Assembly: GCF_026015625.1 (NCBI RefSeq) | Contig: NZ_JAPDVG010000001.1 | Location: 558,001-622,000 of the forward strand | DNA from: Segatella copri | GTDB taxonomy: Bacteria > Bacteroidota > Bacteroidia > Bacteroidales > Bacteroidaceae | DNA: 64,000 bases | Direction of reading: 5' to 3' | In this document: piece after piece, positions 59,801-64,000 of the stretch | Numbering within the stretch: position 1 is the first letter of the stretch | Layout: each line of letters opens with the position of its first letter | The notes under the pieces: model-generated | What the model saw: only the letters and a program-made list of their open reading frames with translations | What the model was told of the DNA's origin: nothing | Databases searched by the model: none | Translations under genes and position numbers: made by a program

Positions 59801-60280
59801 GTTCGGCAGCTCGTTCCAGTCGGCAGCTTCCTCCGTTATCTCTTCTCCGTTTCTCGTGATTTTATAAAGTGCAGTCTTGGCGTTCTCGTAGCGCACTCTC
59901 TGGAATCTGACGTGCCATTCTGCGCGGTAGATGCTACCGTTGTTGGCAAGGAAGGTGAGTTTGCTGTAGCCTTCTTTCTTGCCACGTGTCAGGATGTTTC
60001 GGCTGTCGGTAGGAGCCAGACGGTTACTTTCGCTGGCATCGGCAGCTCCGAAAATCTCGATGTTCTGGTTCTTGTCTCCTTTCTTCCTGGGGTAGCGAGG
60101 GGCGCGGTTGTAGAGGGCAAGGCAGATAGCATCGAGTAGGGTAGACTTGCCACTGCCCGTCGGACCTACGATGCTGAAGATGGTACTCTCGCCTAAGGCA
60201 CCTTCTTCAAAGTTGATGACCTCGCCACCCTGTTTGTCAAGCGAAGCGAGGTTGAGTATTTCGAGTTGTAGGAATTTCAT
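56825..60280 (-). CDS. sbcC: SbcC exonuclease subunit (Rad50-like ATPase)
   Basis: This 1151-residue SMC-like ATPase works with SbcD to cut hairpins and protein-blocked DNA ends. It has Walker A GPTGSGKSTLLDA (near 40), very long coiled coils, a zinc hook CPLCGSTTHPYH near 570, the signature LSGGETFIVSLGLALGLSAL and Walker B NLFIDEGFGTLD. Its start codon overlaps the sbcD stop by four bases (ATGA), indicating translational coupling. Confidence 0.95.
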   Translation of the reverse strand: MKFLQLEILNLASLDKQGGEVINFEEGALGESTIFSIVGPTGSGKSTLLDAICLALYNRAPRYPRKKGDKNQNIEIFGAADASESNRLAPTDSRNILTRGKKEGYSKLTFLANNGSIYRAEWHVRFQRVRYENAKTALYKITRNGEEITEEAADWNELPNIIGLDYDQFLRTVLIAQGSFANFLTAKENERYELLEKLIGCEETYTNIATEIKKAKDQATDAYNQMAASVEAVKQNLLNDEELAHLKEEIARLEKAEKELDSQLQAISKDLQWFEENEKQIKQITICQSDMEQAADAIKAMQAQILRLQLHDEVQPAVNLLQEVERHTQSIHEQEENILKAEANIKSQESAISESEKTLTSLKEAVSKAQEQLEKALPVIAEARALKTKMEAAMPNLKEKKEALELAQKENLTAQKDVEENARNIQKWEAETEKANLALKTTKEEIAKQKQVLHEATQAAEQAWETERNKTAGQNIEELQNSKTVADRKLQDVQQAIKVVAHLDTATTEKQKNEERIQVLGKRNAEIDEALGKLTIEALTQKTLTLRNAYTLMVSEKWEIHRANLTEGKPCPLCGSTTHPYHTDNRQFEEATTELSQLLKAKEDLLKLQQKEEKNLSGERKQNDGEVQTLQKQQEKLSGEIATYEEDWKALIAQYPKIPKAEAELKSLLPIYENKAKDASSKLSLFNKIQKEIERLTQLKDKAVKDEAAYESKASTIQNKAQENTSTCTTKLAEQKVLTINLASQQKSKEEAYGKALQAWNSTKKEMEEWQEKYKQILNGEEPDAAEQRLTAAKDEATKAADTQNENINKLKAELANSKGSHQTMLSQNKTMKENLQAKEKELDLWIEEYNKQLEEKSIEGNDSEEKGIEERSIEPSLIDRNTIREMLHSAEDWNAIRREKDEKEKAVASTTALYQSAEKAHQQHLEHQPAQTRDALLAIQQEYQERSQRNELIAAKARMQNHQEAVKQLGDKAEALNLVTQEKDDWTAITDAIGADGKTLRKIAQCYTLSFLIAHANQEIRKFNSRYELQQVKHSLGIRVIDHDRADDIRDTTSLSGGETFIVSLGLALGLSALSSRNISFENLFIDEGFGTLDPDTLATVIDSLAMLQSSQGKKVGVISHTDTMSERITTQIRIIKNGNSGSSHIEIYP

Positions 60281-61584
60281 AATGATGATGTCGTTAATAA
60301 ATCGGATAACATTTTCTCTTGTCTTTCGTTCATCGGAGCGTTGTGTCTGATGGCGAAGGCTTCTTTCAGCGTATCGAGCGGAGGACGGTTGATGATGTCT
60401 TCTATGCTGGTGATGTGCTGGGAACCCTGGATGGTGGAGAGGTCCAGTTGCGGGATGATGCGCTGGATCTTGCAGAGCACGGCATCCTTTTCGTTGACGA
60501 GTTTCTCCAGTTCCTTGATGTCATCGCTCGATAGTTTCTCCTGTTTCACCTTCAGCATCACGTAGTCGAAGTGGTCGCTCAGTTCGCCGTCTGTTCTCTC
60601 TGAAAGTTCAGAATTGATGAGCTTCTGCCATTTCTTGAAGGTCAGCTCTTCCTCATCTTCGGGCAGGATGCGGAGGGCGTGCTGAGGCTTGTATTCCAGG
60701 AAATCTACTTTCCATTCCTTACTCTTGCCGGTTTCCTTTCCTTCATACTCTTCTCCGTGTTCTATGGTGATGAGGTCGATGCCGTGGGTGTAGTCTTTCT
60801 CGGCAAACGACATCGGGAGGATACTTCCCGTATATCTTGCCCAGTCGGTGTTCCAGATATGTTGCCGCTTGTGGATGTGTCCGCAAGTCATATAGTCGGG
60901 ATGATCGTTCCATCCTTCCAAGTCCACTTCCTCCTGTCCACCTATGATGATTTTCTCGCTCGCATCCTTTTTGGCGATATCCGAACCCTTGGCGTACATG
61001 TGTGCCATCATGATGCACTTTCTGCCCGGGTATTTCTGTCGAGCCTCAGCCGTCAGTTCTCTCAGAAAGTCGTTGACTCCCTGCGAGTAACTGGCGTTCT
61101 GCACCACATCGCTTCTTAGGAAAGGTACGGCGAGGATGATGACTTCTTCTCCTGCCTCGTTGGTTACGGGGATGATGAGGTCATCGAAGGAATAAATCCA
61201 ATGTCCGCCGGTTTTATCATCGTCCTCGCTTTCTCCCTGCTTCCAGATTTTCCTTACGTTTCCTCTTATTTCCACGTGGTATCGGGTGAGCAGCGGACGG
61301 GGAGCCTCCAGTCGGCTGGCGGAATCGTGGTTGCCGGCGGTAATGATGACCTGCATGTTAGGGCACAGTTGGGTAGCATCGGCAAGAAACTCGTAATAAA
61401 CGGTCTGTGCCGCTGCCGATGGATTTCCGTTATCAAAGATGTCTCCTGCGATGAGGAGAGCATCGGGCTTTTGTCCAGCGATTTGTTCCAGGAGCCATTT
61501 CAGGAAATGCTTGTGTTCCGGCAGACGGTCGTTGCCGTGAAACAGGTTGCCCAGATGCCAGTCGCTGGTTGCTAATATCTTCAT
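60277..61584 (-). CDS. sbcD: SbcD exonuclease subunit (Mre11-like)
   Basis: This 435-residue metallophosphoesterase nuclease has phosphoesterase motifs TSDWHLGN (near 7), AGDIFDNGNPS, ITAGNHDSASRLEAP, MMAHMYAKG and CGHIHKRQ. It pairs with SbcC in hairpin and double-strand-break processing. I chose the start at 61584 (MKILATSDWH), typical for the family; 61590 (MSMKIL) is an alternative. The upstream 32 codons of the ORF overlap a 15-bp direct repeat. Confidence 0.94.
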   Translation of the reverse strand: MKILATSDWHLGNLFHGNDRLPEHKHFLKWLLEQIAGQKPDALLIAGDIFDNGNPSAAAQTVYYEFLADATQLCPNMQVIITAGNHDSASRLEAPRPLLTRYHVEIRGNVRKIWKQGESEDDDKTGGHWIYSFDDLIIPVTNEAGEEVIILAVPFLRSDVVQNASYSQGVNDFLRELTAEARQKYPGRKCIMMAHMYAKGSDIAKKDASEKIIIGGQEEVDLEGWNDHPDYMTCGHIHKRQHIWNTDWARYTGSILPMSFAEKDYTHGIDLITIEHGEEYEGKETGKSKEWKVDFLEYKPQHALRILPEDEEELTFKKWQKLINSELSERTDGELSDHFDYVMLKVKQEKLSSDDIKELEKLVNEKDAVLCKIQRIIPQLDLSTIQGSQHITSIEDIINRPPLDTLKEAFAIRHNAPMNERQEKMLSDLLTTSSL

Positions 61585-61621
61585 ACTCATAAGAATGTCT
61601 AATCTTAGTCTTTTTCTTTGT

Positions 61622-61658
61622 CTTTGGCTTGCAATCCTTTGACCTTTGGCTTGCAATC
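61622..61658. repeat. 15-bp direct repeat upstream of sbcD
   Basis: CTTTGGCTTGCAATC occurs at 61622-61636 and 61644-61658 (spacing 22 bp), 38 bases upstream of the sbcD start. It could be a pair of protein-binding sites two helical turns apart. Confidence 0.6.
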
Positions 61659-61756
61659 TGACTACAAAGTTAACACAATTATTTGGGATACGCAAAGAAA
61701 TAAGCTCAAAAAACGAAGAATTATGGCCGGAAAAGTAAAGATATTCAGGAAAAGTC

Positions 61757-61787
61757 TTGTTTTATATCTGATAAAGTTGTATCTTTG
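61757..61787 (+). promoter_or_regulatory. Promoter of the HU-family gene
   Basis: TTG at 61757-61759, a 20-base spacer and TATCTTTG at 61780-61787. Transcription should start near 61794, so the 21-bp repeat array lies in the leader RNA. Confidence 0.55.
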
Positions 61788-61803
61788 CAAGGTAGAAATC
61801 TTC

Positions 61804-61883
61804 GTTCATAAACATTGAATGTCCGTTCAGTGTCTTTGAACGGCGGTTCATAGACTTTGAATGTCGGTTCAATGTCTATGAAC
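61804..61883 (+). repeat. Four 17-bp palindromes at exact 21-bp spacing
   Basis: Units at 61804, 61825, 61846 and 61867 each read GTTCA-N7-TGAAC or TGAAT. They lie just downstream of the promoter in the 230-base leader of the HU-family gene. With the promoter and the sbcD-side repeat they are the only content of the gap 61585-62022; the rest is AT-rich leader. Confidence 0.92.
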
Positions 61884-62022
61884 GGAGATTTCTCCTAGGA
61901 TAAAATACTTTTCTTCCTAGGTTTGTGGTCTTTTCTTCTTAAGTATAACAATAAATACTATAGGATGTAAAGGCTGTTGCAATAAGAAATACTGATAAAC
62001 TAAAGTAGGAAAGGAAACTGAT

Positions 62023-62661
62023 ATGGCTAAGTACAAATTGCAGGAAATGGGGGATATGCGCTATGATGGCAAGCGCAGAGTTTATCCCAAGATGGTGACC
62101 AACCGTACACTATCCCGAAAAGAGTTCGTCAAGATGATGCAGAACTACCATCGCGGTATTTCGGAAAGTACCACGGAGGCTGTATTGACCGATGTGGTTG
62201 ATATGCTGACAGACATGCTCTCCATGGGGTACAACGTGAATCTGGAAGGTTTCGGCACCTTCTCCCTCTCCCTCGCTTTCGAGGATGAGAAGCCTAGGGA
62301 AATTCTGAATCCAGATGATAAGATGACGTATCGCAAGGTGGGCGTGAAGGACATCAACTTCAAGGCGTCTCCTGAGTTTATCAAGGATGTGAAGCGTGAA
62401 ACCGACCGTGACCTGGAGCGTGATATGGGTGGTGTAAAGGTTATCCGTAAGCAGCTCTATTCCAGGGAAGAGCGCATCGCCCGAGCCCTGGAGGTGATAG
62501 AGAAGAACGGAGTCCTCACCCTAGGCGATTATGCCTCCATCAACAACCTGAGCCGTACTGCTGCCTCTATGGAACTGAAGGAGCTGACCTGTGATAAATC
62601 TTCGCCGATAGATTCACTAGGCCGCGGCAGCCATAAGGTTTGGGTAAAGAGGAAAGAATAA
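62023..62661 (+). CDS. HU family DNA-binding protein with C-terminal extension
   Basis: This 212-residue protein has an HU/IHF-like domain at about 25-130 (SRKEFVKMMQNYHRGISEST; GYNVNLEGFGTFSLSLAFED) and a C-terminal part resembling a winged helix (ERIARALEVIEKNGVLTLGD YASINNLSRTAASMELKEL). It should bind and bend DNA; the extension may add specificity. The leader carries an unusual repeat array. It is twice the size of canonical HU and unlike the island HU protein in its tail. Confidence 0.83.
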   Translation: MAKYKLQEMGDMRYDGKRRVYPKMVTNRTLSRKEFVKMMQNYHRGISESTTEAVLTDVVDMLTDMLSMGYNVNLEGFGTFSLSLAFEDEKPREILNPDDKMTYRKVGVKDINFKASPEFIKDVKRETDRDLERDMGGVKVIRKQLYSREERIARALEVIEKNGVLTLGDYASINNLSRTAASMELKELTCDKSSPIDSLGRGSHKVWVKRKE

Positions 62662-62682
62662 ATGCAAATATCTTTCAGAATA

Positions 62683-62714
62683 TTTGTTGGTTTCAATTCT
62701 TTTTCGTATTTTTG
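62683..62714 (+). promoter_or_regulatory. Promoter of the MNT/HEPN pair
   Basis: TTTG at 62683-62686, a 20-base spacer and TATTTTTG at 62707-62714. The start codon is 25 bases downstream. Confidence 0.6.
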
Positions 62715-62738
62715 CGGTGTAATTTAAATGATAGTGTT

Positions 62739-63077
62739 ATGACGACAATAACAAGGGAACATCTTGAAGATGAGGTACTCAAGTCGATTCAGAAGAAAGC
62801 GGAGTCGATTATGCCGAAAGATGCCAAGGTTATCCTTTTCGGGTCAAGGGCTAGAAGGGATGCTAAAGCAGATTCCGACTGGGACATCCTTGTGCTTCTG
62901 AATAAGGATAAGATAGAAGAGCAGGATCATGATAATTACACCTATCCTCTTTGGGAATTGGGATGGCAAATCAATCAGATGATTCACCCGATAGTGTATT
63001 CGATGAAGGATTGGAACAGCAAAAAGGGTAGTCCCTTTTATAATAATGTAGAAGAGGAAGGGGTGATGCTATGCTAG
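62739..63077 (+). CDS. MNT-type nucleotidyltransferase antitoxin
   Basis: This 112-residue minimal nucleotidyltransferase has the catalytic motif LFGSRARRDAKADSDWDILV (GSxxR then DSDxD). In MNT/HEPN systems such proteins AMPylate the HEPN toxin to silence it. The start at 62739 (MTTITREHLEDEV) follows the promoter; the 33 codons upstream lie in the promoter region. The HEPN gene overlaps its last seven bases, so the pair is coupled. Confidence 0.82.
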   Translation: MTTITREHLEDEVLKSIQKKAESIMPKDAKVILFGSRARRDAKADSDWDILVLLNKDKIEEQDHDNYTYPLWELGWQINQMIHPIVYSMKDWNSKKGSPFYNNVEEEGVMLC

Positions 63078-63469
63078 AGGGTCAACAACGTAGAGATCTT
63101 GTACACTACAGGATAGAAAAAGCTTATAAGAGTTTTGATGAGGCTAAGGGTGTGGCAAAATTGAAGTATTGGAATTTGACGGGAAATCGTTTGTATTATA
63201 CTGTATTCCATATGGCTTCTGCTTTGTTACTTGACAAGGGCTTTACTGCAAAGACTCATGCCAGTGTAATACATTTAGTTGGAGAGAAATTTATTGCTAC
63301 AGGTTTGTTGGATCGCACTTATGGAAAGTTGTTCTCTCGTCTATATGAACTTCGGCAGTCTGGTGATTATGATGATACCTTTGATGCTACAGAAGAAGAG
63401 GTCTTGCCGTATTTTGAGAAAGTAGAGAATTTTATCAAAGATATGGAAGCGTTGATTACTCATAAGTAA
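63071..63469 (+). CDS. HEPN domain protein (UPF0332-like), probable toxin
   Basis: This 132-residue helical HEPN protein contains NRLYYTVFHMASALLLDKGF, THASVIHLVGEKFI and LYELRQSGDYDD, as in the UPF0332 group. HEPN toxins usually cleave RNA through an R-x4-6-H motif; a clean copy is not evident here, so activity is uncertain. It overlaps the MNT gene by seven bases. Its codon use is more AT-rich than that of nearby housekeeping genes, which hints at transfer. Confidence 0.78.
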   Translation: MLEGQQRRDLVHYRIEKAYKSFDEAKGVAKLKYWNLTGNRLYYTVFHMASALLLDKGFTAKTHASVIHLVGEKFIATGLLDRTYGKLFSRLYELRQSGDYDDTFDATEEEVLPYFEKVENFIKDMEALITHK

Positions 63470-63498
63470 CATGTGTAAATATTTAAAATGATAGTATT

Positions 63499-63633
63499 AT
63501 GACGAAAGATAGCCGTTATTTTGCGCAAAAAGCAATAGATGCCGCAGATGAATTGTGGGATAAGGGCTTGATAGATGAAAATACTATTGAGCAATGGAAG
63601 CATGAGCATATGAGAACGCCTTATTCTGAATAA
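63499..63633 (+). CDS. Small ORF of 44 residues after the MNT/HEPN pair
   Basis: It reads MTKDSRYFAQKAIDAADELW DKGLIDENTIEQWKHEHMRT then PYSE. The bases before its start (TTTAAAATGATAGTATTATGACGA region) nearly repeat those before the MNT gene, suggesting a duplicated leader or shared translation signal. Family and function are unknown. It starts 30 bases after the HEPN stop and may be part of that operon. Confidence 0.5.
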   Translation: MTKDSRYFAQKAIDAADELWDKGLIDENTIEQWKHEHMRTPYSE

Positions 63634-63663
63634 ATGTATCAAACTTAATTGTTTAATCGTATT

Positions 63664-63789
63664 ATGAATGCAACATTACAAAAGAAAAAGTTACAATCAG
63701 AGTTAGATAAGGCTATTCTCAATGTAAAGGAGGGGAATGTCAAGAACTTCGATACATTGGAGGATATGATGAACTATCTGGAAGCTTAG
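63664..63789 (+). CDS. Small antitoxin-like ORF of 41 residues
   Basis: It reads MNATLQKKKLQSELDKAILN then VKEGNVKNFDTLEDMMNYLE and A. The basic start and the end resembling the C-terminus of small RelB/Phd-like antitoxins suggest an antitoxin, but no toxin gene follows. A short ORF at 63793 runs straight into the palindromic repeat, so a toxin may have been lost. Confidence 0.45.
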   Translation: MNATLQKKKLQSELDKAILNVKEGNVKNFDTLEDMMNYLEA

Positions 63790-63826
63790 ACATGAGTATA
63801 AAATGCCTGGTTAAGAAGAAAATCAT

Positions 63827-63960
63827 TGAACTTTTTCATGTGGTTCAAGCACGGGCTGAAGGCCCAAAAGCTCCTAGCCCAGGGCAACACCCTGGGTATT
63901 AAGATGTTGTATCCCTGCGCCCTGTAAGGGCAAAAGCCTTGAATATATGCTGCTTTATAA
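63827..63960. repeat. MITE-like palindromic repeat element, copy 4
   Basis: It begins with TGAACTTTTTCA (63827-63838), close to the 12-bp end of copy 2. It contains CACGGGCTGAAGGCCCAAAA, the CCCAGGG-CCCTGGG palindrome and GCCCTGTAAGGGCAAAAGC, in the reverse orientation of the right half of copy 1. The far end is not clear. No gene is seen to the window end. Confidence 0.7.
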
Positions 63961-64000
63961 CCAATTTTATTGAGATTTGCAAGAAACTATTTCTCTTTTA

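Noticed and set aside
57149..60139. Several plus-strand frames opposite sbcC
   Set aside because: Coiled-coil genes rich in Glu/Lys codons leave open antisense frames; the sbcC zinc hook and ATPase motifs are decisive.

Overview
The window looks like chromosome from a gut Bacteroidales bacterium, most likely Prevotellaceae (Segatella/Prevotella copri-like). The reasons are promoters of the form TTTG-N20-TAnnTTTG, almost no Shine-Dalgarno sequences, and family-restricted genes (DUF4494, DUF4491, DUF4270, DUF4248, smalltalk protein, short GT5 glycogen synthase, BT4734-like primase-helicase). Secreted proteins end in Prevotella-type C-terminal motifs (YDLQGRK...GIYI). The species call is from memory of these families, not from a search. 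I see no tRNA, rRNA or CRISPR array.

Layout. 1-17.7 kb is housekeeping: pheT, a YebC-family regulator, lepA, a Crp/Fnr regulator, two tandem acyl-CoA-ligase paralogues, a Lol/FtsX-type permease with an aminotransferase, DUF4494 with a YggS-like PLP protein, an M6 metalloprotease, an EFR1 flavodoxin/ferredoxin and DUF1573. About 17.9-32.1 kb is an accessory island. 32.2-61.6 kb is housekeeping again: uvrA-rlmH-DUF4491, phosphoglucomutase, a PurF-like protein, a TolC/HlyD/MFS efflux operon with an AraC regulator, proS, an OmpA lipoprotein, mtgA, pcrA, DUF4270 with the glycogen-synthase-like gene, panC-panD and sbcDC. The right end (61.8-64 kb) has an HU-family gene behind an unusual 21-bp repeat leader, a MNT/HEPN toxin-antitoxin pair, two very small ORFs and a palindromic repeat element.

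The island is the most interesting part. Its core lies on the minus strand: a primase-helicase (BT4734/VirE-like), DUF4248, an HU-like protein, a smalltalk protein and an N-acetylmuramoyl-L-alanine amidase, with a nonsense-interrupted XRE-type regulator divergent from the primase-helicase. The core is split by about 10 kb of mostly plus-strand cargo: an AlbA_2/ATPase protein, a membrane-anchored AraC regulator, a small membrane protein, a secreted GLUG protein, a 55-aa peptide, a DUF1016 nuclease and a GNAT toxin-antitoxin-like pair. Between the primase-helicase and DUF4248 are four 22-bp iteron-like repeats beside a 144-bp nested inverted repeat. I read this as a possible replication origin of a satellite-like or domesticated element. 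A 147-bp and a 95-bp repeat occur adjacent at one place and are separated by exactly 1459 bp holding the DUF1016 gene at another, which gives the edges of an insertion or deletion.

Other unexplained sequence includes four 12-bp sites at 21-22 bp spacing in front of the GLUG operon, four 17-bp palindromes at exact 21-bp spacing in the HU leader, a heptanucleotide array able to form a perfect 29-bp stem, and at least four copies of a MITE-like palindromic repeat.
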